A stretch of 64,000 nucleotides of DNA from Acetobacter malorum (lineage in GTDB: Bacteria > Pseudomonadota > Alphaproteobacteria > Acetobacterales > Acetobacteraceae), in the NCBI RefSeq assembly GCF_001580615.1, contig NZ_LHZC01000052.1, positions 122,251-186,250 on the forward strand, read 5' to 3'. Position numbers and translations under genes: made by a program. This document shows positions 42,052 through 51,814 of this stretch, piece after piece (position 1 is the stretch's first letter; every line of letters starts with the position of its first letter). The notes beneath the pieces are model-generated. The model made no database searches. It had not been told where the DNA came from and saw only the letters and a program-made list of their open reading frames with translations.

Positions 42052-44832
42052 TTACCAGGTTGGCGTTGGCCCTTTGACAATCTGGGCCAAATCATCCGGG
42101 CGGATCCACTTCCGGAAGGCCGCCTGCACATCTGCCCCGGTCGCTTTGTAATAAACCTGTGCGGCGCGGTCGGTATTATCGAGCGGCAGCCCAAGCTCTT
42201 CCAGCCCCAGATACTGCGCGGCAATCCCGCTCAGGCTGGCGCGACGCAGCGGCAGACTGCGCAGCAAAGACGCTTTTGCCAGCGACAGCTCATCCTCCGT
42301 AGGGGGAGCTGTCTGCATCGCTTTCAGATCCTGCAAGGCAGCCACACGGGCTTTACCAACCTTATCGGGGTCAGAACCATAATCAATGTTATAGGCGCCA
42401 CGTGTGCGGCCCCAATCAAAACTGCTGCCCACAGAATAGACATACCCCGTCTTCACCCGCAGATCCCGATATAGACGGGAAGAGAACAGCCCACCACCCA
42501 GCACCTCATTACCAAGCTGCAGCAGGAAATGGTCCGGGTGAGACGCCGTTAGCCCCAGCGTTTCCGCCAAAACCACTGTATTCTGCACGCTGCTCTTGTC
42601 CGGCACATTAGCGCGGGATGCTTTGCTGAGTGGCACCGTTGGCAGATCCACCACCGGCTTCGGGCCTTCCGCTTTCCAGCCGCCAAAAGCCTGCTCCACC
42701 ACAGAGCGTGCTTTTTCGGGCGTAATATCCCCGGTCACAACAATGGTGGTCAGGTCAGGCCGCCAGGCTGCCTGATAATATTTGACCACATCATCCCGAG
42801 AGACACTCATGATGGATTGCGGCGTTGCGTTCCGCAGTTCTGGATCTTTTTCCGGCAGCAGCGCTGTTTTTACAGCCTTGCCAAACAGGAAGCCGGGAGA
42901 CACCAGCAGCCCCGCCTGCCCCTGCGCAGCCTGCATCCGCACAATCTGGAACGCTTTTTCCGGGAAGGCCGGATGCAGTTCATTTTCTGCAAGCAGCGCA
43001 ATGCCTTTTTCAAAATCAGGCGTTAAAACCTGAAGAGAAAAACCACCCCCTGCACTTTCCCATGCCGGAATATCATCCAGCGCTTTCTGGAACCCCAGAC
43101 GGTCATGCGTTGTGGTGCCGTAGGAGAACAGAGATTCTGTTAAATCTCCTACTCCTTCCTTACCTGCCGGTTCCTGCAACGCCGCATTCTGACGGATTTC
43201 ACCAGACAGCTGAATGGTGTGGCTCACGTGGGACGGCCAGACAATCAGCTTCAGGCCATTCGGCAGAGTGCTGACAACCGGCTGCGGCGTGGGCTTCGGT
43301 TCTTCCAGACGGGACAAGGCTTTTTCCGCCCAGTCCGGCAGCTTTACCGGCTTATCCGGCGTGGAGGCGAAGGATTCTGCGCCGCCAAACCCTTTACCAG
43401 CCACAGGCTTGCCAGAGGCTTCCGGCGTCAGAATAGCTGTTACCGCATGGGCCGGGTCCAGCAGGGTTGCCGCCAGACGGTTAACGGCTTCCGGCGTGAC
43501 AGCCTGATAAGCGGCGACAATATCACCGGGCGCGTCCAGATTATGGAAGGCCAGCGCAGTGGACCACTGCGCCGCCAGACCACTGACGGAGTTGGCAGAG
43601 AACTGAAGCTGGGCAATCTCGCGCTTCTTGGCGGCTTCCACCAGTTCTGCCGGGACACCATTTTTCCGGATTTTATCCAGAACATCCCGCACGTCACTGA
43701 GGGCTTTTGCGGAATCCCCTCCTTTAGGAAACGCGGCAAGAGCTAGACCAAACCCGGCCTCTTTTTTCGGTGCATATTCAAACCCGGCAAACAGCGCCTT
43801 GCCCTGCGGCACCAGATCATACAGCGCCCCGCGCTGGCTGCCGAGCACGTCGGACAGGATATCGGCCACAGCAAAATTGTCCGCCGTGCGCCCCGGCATG
43901 GGGTAAGCGAGCGTTGCAAACCCAACCGGATAATCTGTCGGGAACGTCAGCGTTTTAGCCGGCGGCGGCACCGGGGTGACTTTGGGGCGTTCCGGCAGAG
44001 TTTTCCGCGGGATAGCGCCAAAGGTTTCGCGCACCTGATCCAGCGCGGTCACCGGGTTTACATCCCCCACAATCACCAGAACGGCATTGTTGGGCGCATA
44101 CCATTTTTCGTAAAAATCACGCAGGTGGGCAGCATCTGTCTTATCGAAGGACGGACGGGTGCCCAGCGCATCATGCGCATAGGGTGTTCCGGAAAACAGG
44201 ATGGACTGCAACTGTTGCAGGTAGAGATAAGCCGGGCTGGACAGATCGCGCGAGACTTCCTGCTCAATCGCCCCGCGCTCCTTGCTCCAGTCTGCTTCTG
44301 ATAGTGTCAGCCCCTTCATGCGCAGGGCTTCAATTTTCAGAAGAACCGGCAGATCCTGCGCCTGTGCTGTATAGAAATATTGTGTGACGTCCTCAGTCGT
44401 GTCCGCATTGTAGCTGCCACCCAGACGGGTGCCCACAGCGGCCAACTGGTCTTTATCCAGCCCCGCACTGCCACGGAACATCATATGTTCCAGCGCATGC
44501 GCCGTGCCGGGGAAGCCCTCCGGCGCTTCTGCCGAACCCACCAGATAATTGATTTCCGTTGTAACCACCGGAGCCAGACGGTTGGGCACAATCACCACGC
44601 GCAAACCATTGGGCAATGTCGCCCGCACAACCTGCGCACTGCTTAGCGCTGCTGGTACCAGAGCAGATGGCATCTGCTGCGCACAGGCCATGGGTGTAAA
44701 TGCCGCAGAGGAAAGCGCGGTGCCTGCAAGAATAGCGGCACCCAGAACAAGAGGAGATGCTGCCAGAGTCCGCAACATGACCCGTCTGCCAGACTGTTTT
44801 TTGCGGAATGTTGTAGAAAAGGGAAAATCCAT
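42052..44832 (-). CDS. M16-family zinc metallopeptidase (pitrilysin type, two domains)
   Basis: Exported zinc peptidase of the M16 family, 926 residues from the ATG ending at 44832 (AAAGGA seven bases upstream). A signal or membrane anchor lies at about 20-52. The inverted zinc motif HxxEH is intact: HALEH in GTAHALEHMMFRG, with the third ligand Glu expected about 75 residues later in QLQSILF/DVT-type segments. A second half (from about 480) repeats the fold without an HxxEH. This is the two-lobed form that closes around a peptide. The role could be protein or signal-peptide degradation in the periplasm. Confidence 0.92.
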   Translation of the reverse strand: MDFPFSTTFRKKQSGRRVMLRTLAASPLVLGAAILAGTALSSAAFTPMACAQQMPSALVPAALSSAQVVRATLPNGLRVVIVPNRLAPVVTTEINYLVGSAEAPEGFPGTAHALEHMMFRGSAGLDKDQLAAVGTRLGGSYNADTTEDVTQYFYTAQAQDLPVLLKIEALRMKGLTLSEADWSKERGAIEQEVSRDLSSPAYLYLQQLQSILFSGTPYAHDALGTRPSFDKTDAAHLRDFYEKWYAPNNAVLVIVGDVNPVTALDQVRETFGAIPRKTLPERPKVTPVPPPAKTLTFPTDYPVGFATLAYPMPGRTADNFAVADILSDVLGSQRGALYDLVPQGKALFAGFEYAPKKEAGFGLALAAFPKGGDSAKALSDVRDVLDKIRKNGVPAELVEAAKKREIAQLQFSANSVSGLAAQWSTALAFHNLDAPGDIVAAYQAVTPEAVNRLAATLLDPAHAVTAILTPEASGKPVAGKGFGGAESFASTPDKPVKLPDWAEKALSRLEEPKPTPQPVVSTLPNGLKLIVWPSHVSHTIQLSGEIRQNAALQEPAGKEGVGDLTESLFSYGTTTHDRLGFQKALDDIPAWESAGGGFSLQVLTPDFEKGIALLAENELHPAFPEKAFQIVRMQAAQGQAGLLVSPGFLFGKAVKTALLPEKDPELRNATPQSIMSVSRDDVVKYYQAAWRPDLTTIVVTGDITPEKARSVVEQAFGGWKAEGPKPVVDLPTVPLSKASRANVPDKSSVQNTVVLAETLGLTASHPDHFLLQLGNEVLGGGLFSSRLYRDLRVKTGYVYSVGSSFDWGRTRGAYNIDYGSDPDKVGKARVAALQDLKAMQTAPPTEDELSLAKASLLRSLPLRRASLSGIAAQYLGLEELGLPLDNTDRAAQVYYKATGADVQAAFRKWIRPDDLAQIVKGPTPTW

Positions 44833-44880
44833 TCTTAAATCCTTTGTTTTGAACAACTGCACTTACAAAAATCAGGCGCC

Positions 44881-45543
44881 TCAGCCCGCGAGTCCGGGGA
44901 GTGAGAATTTTTTCGCCATGGCGGAAAGCTGGTGCCGCCGCAGTTCAGACCGTGCGCGGGCATCTTCCGTCATGTAATTCAGCTGAATGGTGTAACGCTG
45001 GCCCACAAACTGACGGTGGCCGTGCCATGTGGTGGGGCCGTTGGGGAAGATCAGCAATGTGCCCTCCACCGGCGGCACTTCCTTCGCATAATCTTCAATA
45101 TCGTGCGGGCCGCGCAGCAGACGCACGCAGCCTTCCTGCTTGTGCCAGCTCTCCTGTTCCGCCGGGTTCAGATACAGCAGAACGGTCACACGCTTGGCGA
45201 GGGAATCCGTATGAATCCGGCCATCTTTCTCCCGCGTGCGGCCACGAATGGTCAGCATGGTCGGCGCATGATCCAGATCGAGATGGAATTTTTCGGCAAT
45301 AATCCGCCGCAATTCCGGCCCTTCCATAGCCTGCACCACAGACTGCATCAGCGGGGAGAGTGTGAGGGCCGATGGCGGAAAGGAGCCGCCGGACTGGATA
45401 TCCGGCAGGCTGGCGAACAGCCGGGGCAGGTCATCCTTGCGAATAAAATGCGGGACAACCACATGCGGGAACGGGTCGGCACAGACAGGGGCTGTGGCCA
45501 GAGCCGCGTAATCCGGCTGTATCGAGGTGTCTGACATGGTCAT
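44881..45543 (-). CDS. 2-oxoglutarate/Fe(II)-dependent oxygenase
   Basis: Prolyl-4-hydroxylase-like double-stranded beta-helix enzyme (220 residues). The iron triad is visible: H111 and D113 in GRIHTDSLAKRVT, and a distal His in TTWHGHRQF (H174 or H176). R183 in VGQRYTIQLNYM is the oxoglutarate-binding arginine. LLYLNPAE and GTLLIFPNGP are typical strands. No signal peptide or membrane span is present. It sits between the M16 peptidase and the AsmA-like gene, all on the minus strand, but gaps of 48 and 80 bp make an operon uncertain. The hydroxylated substrate is unknown. Confidence 0.88.
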   Translation of the reverse strand: MTMSDTSIQPDYAALATAPVCADPFPHVVVPHFIRKDDLPRLFASLPDIQSGGSFPPSALTLSPLMQSVVQAMEGPELRRIIAEKFHLDLDHAPTMLTIRGRTREKDGRIHTDSLAKRVTVLLYLNPAEQESWHKQEGCVRLLRGPHDIEDYAKEVPPVEGTLLIFPNGPTTWHGHRQFVGQRYTIQLNYMTEDARARSELRRHQLSAMAKKFSLPGLAG

Positions 45544-45623
45544 GCGTTCCGTCCAGATTGAACACTTTTGCCAGACGGACGGTAGAAGGGAAGTGCGGCA
45601 GGAACAAGCCCTGCCGCAGCCCC

Positions 45624-47564
45624 TTACTTCCCAACAGCCCGGTAACAGGCGTTCTTCAACGCAAACTCCTTCACCCCGGCGGGCAGCACATTCAGGCGGT
45701 CTGTCTGGGCCATCATGGCTCGTCCCTCGGCTGACCAGCTGGCCGGACGCACCTTCGGGCTGCTGAAACTGCCGCTGACACGCACCGGAATATCCAGCGC
45801 AAAACGGCCTGTGGTGGAGGCCTGACTGCCAAATGTCAGATCAAACCATTTTCTGTTCAGGTCAAAGCGGGCATTGGCCGCCACAGTGCCATCCCCTGTG
45901 CGGATGCGCAGCGGCAGCGCCTGCCCAACGCCCCCGCGGGAACTGACCACCCCCAGCATGCAGGACACCGGGGTCATACCCTTTGGTTTGTTGAACAGCA
46001 TCCGCAAATCAGCAGAGACAAGGCCAATCACCTTGCGGTCCAGACTACCGTTAGTCATGGACACAGCGGCTGCCACATCGGCCGCATGCACGGCGGCGTT
46101 CAGCGTCTTCTGGGTGGCATCGGCCCGCATCTGCATGTCCACGCGGCCTGCAATCGGAACGGGGCCAAAACCCAGTGCCTGACGCAGTTTTTCAATATCC
46201 GCACCGGAGACGTTCACGGCAGCCCCGACATGAGCCGCGCCTTTGTCCGCACCCTCAATCTTACCGGATGCCTTCAGGCTGGCCCCCAGATAATCAAGTG
46301 CCAGCATATCCACCGCCACCGTACCGGGTTTGACCGAGGCTGCCAGCGTCATGTTGGAGAAACGCAGCACATTATAAGACAGCTGTTTGACCGAGAGATG
46401 CGCATCAATCAGCGGGTCCGGCGCGGCATCAACCGTCAGCGGAATATCGGTTTCGGACGGATTAACCTTTTTCTGGTGGCTGAGAAATTCATTCAGATTC
46501 AGCTGGCTGAAAGCAATATCCGCCGTCACATGGTCCGGTTTGCCGTGGTCCCCTTCCACAAGCCGCATGAGCGTAATGGTCATGGGGTTATCCTTGACCA
46601 TCCCCTTCCCCTGCGTGACGCTCCACAGATCGCCCTCATGCTCAAACTGGCCGGACATCTGCATAGCAATATCCTGCTGGGCAGGCAGGCCGGCAATCTG
46701 CATCATCGGGCGGGAGGTCGGGCTGTTGAAGGTGACAGCCCCCTTGATGCCATCTGCGTTGATCGGGTCCGTTGCCGTCCCTTTGAACGTGATGGTCATG
46801 TCCCCGGACTTCGCTTCCATATCAATCCCGTACGGCGTTTTGGTCTGCCGCAGGATGGAGAAGGGCTGCATGGTGGCTGTCATGGTCACCGGCGTATCAT
46901 TATACGCACCATCAACCGCCAGATGGACAGGCTTGTCCACCCCATCCGTCTGGAGCGTGACGGTTTTCAGCGTCGTGCGAAATTCCGAGCCATGGGCGGT
47001 GCGGTAAATGACCTCACCCTTCTCAACGGCAACATCAAGCGCCGTGGGGTAACTGCTCCGGTCATCCGGCCCGGCTGGCGGGTGGCTGGCCGCAGGCTTT
47101 GCTCCGGCCTCAGCCTGCTTGCCGAAACGCCAGTTGGGCAGACGCTGCGGTGTGCGCTCCACCATCACATACACATCAGAAATCGCCACATGCCGCACCA
47201 GCATCGGTCCGTGCAGCAGGGATGAAGCTTTGACCTCCGCCGCCAGACGCCCCACCCGCACCATATCCGGCCCGGTGCCGCCGGGAATATTGGCCAGACG
47301 CGCATTGGCAATCTCAACCTTCAGCCAGCGGCCGGGTGTGACATGCAGGCTGCCCACCTGCACGGTCCGCCCCAGAGCAGCCGTTGCGCGCCGCGCCACA
47401 AAGCCCCCCAGATCAACCTTGTTGAGAAAAATCCAGCCTGCACCGCCGGAAGCCGCAATCAGGGCTACAGCCCCCACGCCGCCCCATAGTGCCCAGAAGC
47501 CTGCGCCGCGCCGTGCTTTATGCCCCTCAGAGGTGGCGGGTTTGTCGTTGATCTGATCTGACAT
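45624..47564 (-). CDS. AsmA-family inner-membrane protein
   Basis: Large envelope protein (646 residues) of the AsmA/TamB-like family, probably a lipid-transfer bridge or outer-membrane biogenesis factor. A cytosolic N-tail (about 1-20), one membrane helix (about 24-50, FWALWGGVGAVALIAASGGAG) and a beta-rich periplasmic body follow. The N-terminal block VQVGSLHVTPGRWLKVEIANARLAN and the C-terminal MTNGSLDRKVIGLVSADLRMLF and RFDLNRKWFDLTF are the AsmA signature strands. The family call is confident. Its specific partner is not visible. Confidence 0.85.
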   Translation of the reverse strand: MSDQINDKPATSEGHKARRGAGFWALWGGVGAVALIAASGGAGWIFLNKVDLGGFVARRATAALGRTVQVGSLHVTPGRWLKVEIANARLANIPGGTGPDMVRVGRLAAEVKASSLLHGPMLVRHVAISDVYVMVERTPQRLPNWRFGKQAEAGAKPAASHPPAGPDDRSSYPTALDVAVEKGEVIYRTAHGSEFRTTLKTVTLQTDGVDKPVHLAVDGAYNDTPVTMTATMQPFSILRQTKTPYGIDMEAKSGDMTITFKGTATDPINADGIKGAVTFNSPTSRPMMQIAGLPAQQDIAMQMSGQFEHEGDLWSVTQGKGMVKDNPMTITLMRLVEGDHGKPDHVTADIAFSQLNLNEFLSHQKKVNPSETDIPLTVDAAPDPLIDAHLSVKQLSYNVLRFSNMTLAASVKPGTVAVDMLALDYLGASLKASGKIEGADKGAAHVGAAVNVSGADIEKLRQALGFGPVPIAGRVDMQMRADATQKTLNAAVHAADVAAAVSMTNGSLDRKVIGLVSADLRMLFNKPKGMTPVSCMLGVVSSRGGVGQALPLRIRTGDGTVAANARFDLNRKWFDLTFGSQASTTGRFALDIPVRVSGSFSSPKVRPASWSAEGRAMMAQTDRLNVLPAGVKEFALKNACYRAVGK

Positions 47565-47741
47565 CTACGTCCTCAATTGCCCGCACCCTGTTTTCTATAA
47601 AAAACGGTGCGCTCTTTTCTGCCCTCTGGCAGTGTCTGACGCTCTTGTAGAAAAAAATGACGCCTCCGTCATGTCCATGATTGGCATGCCCGCAGACCTC
47701 CGTTACCTCTACAGCACCCAGACAGGGATGAAACGGACGAA

Positions 47742-48893
47742 ATGACGATAAACACCCCGCCCCCCAGTGATACACCAGCGCGCCAGACTCGCGTCGTTCT
47801 GGCGGCCATGACGGCTGTCGGGATGATCCTCTGCTCGCTCTGGGTGGTCCGTCCCTTTCTTCCTGCCACCATCTGGGCCGTGACCATTGGGGTCACCACA
47901 TGGCCCCTGCTCCTGCATATCCAGAAATTTCTGTGGGGCAGCCGCGGGCTGGCGGTCACCGTGACCAGTCTTGTTGCCATAATGGTCTATGTTCTGCCCT
48001 TCTGGCTGGCGACCACCACAGTGCTGACCCACACGGCCGAGCTGAAAACCCTTGCGGATTCCGCTCTGGCCTTCCGCATTCCCTCAGAACCGGAATGGCT
48101 GCAGCATCTGCCCTTTATTGGCCCCAAAACAACCGTCTGGTGGCAGCAGATTGAAAATGTCCGCCTGCCGCAGCTGGCCAACCGTATTCTGCCTGATACC
48201 GGCAAGATCATTGGGTGGGTTCTGGATTATGCGGGCAGCTTTGGCATGCTGGCGCTACAGTTCCTGCTCACACTGATTATTCTGGCAGCCCTCCACACAC
48301 GTGGAGAAGCCGCTGCCAATCTGGTGATGAACTTTGGCTCGGCTCTGGCCGGGGAACGCGGGCGGGAAATGGTGCTGCTGGCAGGCCGCACCATCCGGGG
48401 CGTCGCCATCGGCGTGACCGTCACGGCTCTGGCTGAAAGTGCAGTCGGCGGTCTTGGTATGTTTCTCACCGGCGTGCCCTGGGCCAGTATTCTGACAGCC
48501 ATCACCTTTATTGCCTGCCTGCTTCAGGCTGGTCCGGGTGTTACCCTTATTCCCGCAGTAATCTGGATGTTTTTCTTCCACGGCATTGGCTCGGCAGTGG
48601 TGTTGCTGGTGTTCACCATCCTCGCCATTGTGATTGATAACCTGCTCCGCCCCTTCCTCATCCGCAAACAGGCCAATGTGCCGCTGGTGCTGATTATGGT
48701 GGGCGTAATTGGGGGGCTGGCTGCGTTCGGTCTGGTGGGCATTTTTGTCGGCCCGATGATTTTATCCGTCACCTACACGCTGGTGAAAAGCTGGCTTTCA
48801 GACGCAGAACTGCCGTCCTCTACTGAGGATACGCCGCTGCCTTCCCTGCCCCATACGGCGCAGGACGCCCCCCACCCGGCAGAGGCAAAATAG
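47742..48893 (+). CDS. AI-2E-family membrane transporter
   Basis: Inner-membrane permease of the AI-2 exporter/UPF0118 family (383 residues), with about eight helices. Recognisable segments are PFLPATIWAVTIGVTTWPLL, a periplasmic soluble stretch (about 100-160), then MLALQFLLTLIILAALHT, GVAIGVTVTALAESAVGG, and the conserved block LAAFGLVGIFVGPMILSVTYTL near the end. Some members export autoinducer-2, others exchange Na+ for H+, so function should not be inferred from the name. The stop is only 2 bp from the convergent uvrB stop, with no terminator between. Confidence 0.88.
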   Translation: MTINTPPPSDTPARQTRVVLAAMTAVGMILCSLWVVRPFLPATIWAVTIGVTTWPLLLHIQKFLWGSRGLAVTVTSLVAIMVYVLPFWLATTTVLTHTAELKTLADSALAFRIPSEPEWLQHLPFIGPKTTVWWQQIENVRLPQLANRILPDTGKIIGWVLDYAGSFGMLALQFLLTLIILAALHTRGEAAANLVMNFGSALAGERGREMVLLAGRTIRGVAIGVTVTALAESAVGGLGMFLTGVPWASILTAITFIACLLQAGPGVTLIPAVIWMFFFHGIGSAVVLLVFTILAIVIDNLLRPFLIRKQANVPLVLIMVGVIGGLAAFGLVGIFVGPMILSVTYTLVKSWLSDAELPSSTEDTPLPSLPHTAQDAPHPAEAK

Positions 48894-48895
48894 CC

Positions 48896-51184
48896 TCACG
48901 CCTTGCTGCGGCTGCGTCCCCGTTTGGGTTTGGGCTCATACCCGCCACCCCCCGGCCCCAGTGGACGCGGAACCTGCTCTTTTTTCGGTTTGCGACGCGG
49001 AGAGGATTTCTGCCCGGCGGTGGACGCCGGTGCAGGGGGCGCATCCAACCCCAGTTGCAGCGCTTCCAGCCGTTTGATTTCATCCCGCAGGCGGCCAGCT
49101 GTTTCAAACTCCAGATCCGCCGCAGCTTCACGCATCCGTTTTTCCAGACCGGCAATAGCCGTATCCAGATCCTGCCCGACAAACTCCGCCACACCCGTAT
49201 CTTCATCCGGGGCCACGGTGACGTAATCCTGCTCAAATACGGAGGAGACAATTGCGCCAATATTCTTGCGCACGCTCTGCGGCGTAATGCCGTGGGCTTC
49301 GTTCCACGCCATCTGTTTTTCACGCCGGCGGGCGGTTTCTTCCACGGCGTATTCCAGAGAATCCGTCATCTTGTCGGCATAAAGCAGCACCCGCCCTTCC
49401 ACATTACGCGCGGCGCGGCCAATGGTCTGGATGAGTGACGTGCGGGAGCGCAGGAAGCCTTCCTTATCCGCATCCAGAATGGCCACCAGCGAACATTCGG
49501 GAATATCCAGCCCTTCTCGCAGCAGGTTGATGCCAATCAGCACATCAAACGCGCCAATCCGCAGGTCGCGGATAATTTCAATCCGTTCCAGCGTATCCAC
49601 ATCGGAGTGCAGGTAGCGCACCTTAATGCCGGCTTCATGCAGATAATCAGTCAGATCTTCCGCCATGCGCTTGGTCAGCGTCGTCACCAGCACACGGCCA
49701 CCTTTGGCAACCGTCGTGCGGCATTCGGCCAGCAGGTCATCCACCTGATGCTCCACCGGGCGAATATCCGTCACAGGGTCAATCAACCCGGTGGGGCGGA
49801 TCACCTGCTCGGCAAACACACCGCCTGTGCGTTCCATTTCCCACGGACCGGGAGTGGCGCTGACAAAAACACTCTGCGGGCGGAACTTGTCCCACTCGGC
49901 AAAGTTCAGCGGGCGGTTATCAAGGCAGGACGGCAGGCGGAAGCCGAACTCGGCCAGAATGGATTTGCGCGCATTATCTCCGCGCTCCATGCCGCCAATC
50001 TGCGGCACAGTCACATGGCTTTCATCCACAATCAGCAATGCATCTTCCGGCAGATATTCAAACAGGGTCGGCGGTGGGTCGCCGGGTTTGCGGCCTGACA
50101 GATAGCGGGAGTAGTTCTCAATCCCTTTGCACACGCCTGTTGTTTCAATCATTTCCAGATCAAACGTGGTGCGCTGGTCCAACCGCTCGGCTTCCAGCAG
50201 CTTGCCTTCCTTGGTGAACTTGTCGAGTTGCTGGCGGAGCTCCTGCTTGATGCCCACAACAGCCTGCTTCAGCGTCGGGCGTGGCGTGACGTAATGGCTG
50301 TTGGCATAAATAGTAATTTCCTGAAGATCAGCCGTCTTTTCACCAGTCAGCGGGTCAAACTCAATAATCCCGTCAATCTCATCCCCAAACAGGGAGACGC
50401 GCCAGGCGCGGTCTTCATTCTGCACGGGGAAAATATCTACCGTCTCACCCCGCACGCGGAAGGTGCCACGGGTAAAGGCAGCATCATTCCGGCGATATTG
50501 TAGTTCGACCAGCCCGCGCACCAGACGGTCCCGGTCAATCTCCCCGCCCAGTTCCAGTTTCACGACCATGCGGGAATAGGTTTCGACCGACCCGATACCG
50601 TAAATGCAGGACACGGACGCCACGATAATCACATCGTTCCGTTCCAGCAGCGCCTGCGTTGCCGCATGGCGCATCCGGTCAATCTGCTCGTTAATCTGGC
50701 TGTCTTTTTCAATATAGGTATCAGACCGGGGCACATAGGCTTCCGGCTGATAATAGTCATAATAACTGACAAAATATTCGACGGCATTATTAGGGAAAAA
50801 TTGCTTCATTTCCCCATAAAGCTGTGCCGCCAAGGTCTTGTTGGGGGCCAGAATAAGGGTCGGCTTCTGGGTGGCTTCAATCACCTTGGCCATGGTGAAG
50901 GTTTTGCCGGAACCCGTCACACCCAGCAGGACCTGATCCCGCTCGTTCTCTTCTATCCCTTTGAGGAGATCAGCAATTGCCTGTGGCTGGTCACCGGCCG
51001 GTTCATATTCCGAAACCACTTCCATCCGCCGCAGCTTGGGGCGAGCGGCCTGACGGTCCGGTTCAAACGTGACAGGGGGCAGGCTGGCAGCCCGCTCACT
51101 CAGCGTGCCGCGCTTCTTACCGCGCTTAGCCGCCGGAGCAGAGGGGGAACGAGACGCGGAATCGGGAGCGGTACGTGTGGCCAT
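48896..51184 (-). CDS. uvrB: UvrABC excinuclease subunit B
   Basis: DNA helicase-like subunit that verifies damage in nucleotide excision repair. Motifs: Q-like GDQPQAI, Walker [13 protein letters not shown], the absorbing beta-hairpin region [33 protein letters not shown] box [12 protein letters not shown], helicase motif IGRAARN, and the C-terminal UVR domain. Starting at the ATG ending at 51184 gives 762 residues. An ATG 12 bases upstream is possible. It is longer than the usual 670 because of a Ser/Ala-rich N-terminal extension (about 55) and a basic Pro-rich tail after the UVR motif. Both are common in alphaproteobacteria. Confidence 0.97.
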   Translation of the reverse strand: MATRTAPDSASRSPSAPAAKRGKKRGTLSERAASLPPVTFEPDRQAARPKLRRMEVVSEYEPAGDQPQAIADLLKGIEENERDQVLLGVTGSGKTFTMAKVIEATQKPTLILAPNKTLAAQLYGEMKQFFPNNAVEYFVSYYDYYQPEAYVPRSDTYIEKDSQINEQIDRMRHAATQALLERNDVIIVASVSCIYGIGSVETYSRMVVKLELGGEIDRDRLVRGLVELQYRRNDAAFTRGTFRVRGETVDIFPVQNEDRAWRVSLFGDEIDGIIEFDPLTGEKTADLQEITIYANSHYVTPRPTLKQAVVGIKQELRQQLDKFTKEGKLLEAERLDQRTTFDLEMIETTGVCKGIENYSRYLSGRKPGDPPPTLFEYLPEDALLIVDESHVTVPQIGGMERGDNARKSILAEFGFRLPSCLDNRPLNFAEWDKFRPQSVFVSATPGPWEMERTGGVFAEQVIRPTGLIDPVTDIRPVEHQVDDLLAECRTTVAKGGRVLVTTLTKRMAEDLTDYLHEAGIKVRYLHSDVDTLERIEIIRDLRIGAFDVLIGINLLREGLDIPECSLVAILDADKEGFLRSRTSLIQTIGRAARNVEGRVLLYADKMTDSLEYAVEETARRREKQMAWNEAHGITPQSVRKNIGAIVSSVFEQDYVTVAPDEDTGVAEFVGQDLDTAIAGLEKRMREAAADLEFETAGRLRDEIKRLEALQLGLDAPPAPASTAGQKSSPRRKPKKEQVPRPLGPGGGGYEPKPKRGRSRSKA

Positions 51185-51274
51185 GGTTTCCAACATGGTG
51201 CGCAGCCCTGCGGCCTGCAAGCCTCATTCCCAAAGGCAAACGAGAGAGCGGGGCTTACCTTATCCCTCCATACC

Positions 51275-51724
51275 TTACTGCATATGAAACAGAAAACGAG
51301 ACAGGGGCGTATGGGACAGCACAATCACTACCATCCCCAGCAGGATAATCACCCTGCCCCCTACGTAGGCGCAGGCCTGCGAGAGTTCATCCCGGCTGGC
51401 CATATCCATGAAGGCATCCCGCCCGGCATAGCCACTGGCGGCGCGCATGCCGCGATAACGGTTTAATGCATCAGAGGACAAGCCAGCCCGGCTGAACATC
51501 TCAGCACTATACTGATCAAGATCATCTTTACGGAACTGGGCCACACCACCGGACTGGCGGACCCGCTCCGGTCCGCCGCCCAGCAGCGCCAGCGCCTGCA
51601 GCCGGCGCGCTGGCACACCCAGATATTCCGCAGCCTGCGTCCGGTTCAGCACCTGCTGGAGCGGAAACTGGCAGACTGTGGCCTGTTGGGAAGGCCGGTC
51701 AGCGTGGGCGGGCGGCTTTTTCAT
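51275..51724 (-). CDS. HTH protein with C-terminal membrane anchor
   Basis: 149 residues, family not recognised. Residues about 24-75 form a helix-turn-helix of the excisionase/MerR-like type (LNRTQAAEYLGVPARRLQAL, then GGVAQFRKDDLDQY, a wing-like end). The middle (SRAGLSSDALNRYRGMRAASGYAGRDAF) is helical. The C-terminus AYVGGRVIILLGMVVIVLSH is a single hydrophobic span, so the DNA-binding part could be tail-anchored in the membrane. It is upstream of uvrB and in the same direction, 90 bp apart. Specific targets are unknown. Confidence 0.65.
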   Translation of the reverse strand: MKKPPAHADRPSQQATVCQFPLQQVLNRTQAAEYLGVPARRLQALALLGGGPERVRQSGGVAQFRKDDLDQYSAEMFSRAGLSSDALNRYRGMRAASGYAGRDAFMDMASRDELSQACAYVGGRVIILLGMVVIVLSHTPLSRFLFHMQ

Positions 51725-51814
51725 GGGGGTTAAGCTTGCGAAAAAACGCAGCGTTTCGTCAACGCTTCCCCCTGACCGCCTGCCCTGCGGTCACCACAGG
51801 TCTTGTAGCCTGCG

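Noticed and set aside
46086..47225. 379-residue plus-strand frame
   Set aside because: Antisense shadow of the AsmA-like gene with no recognisable motif.
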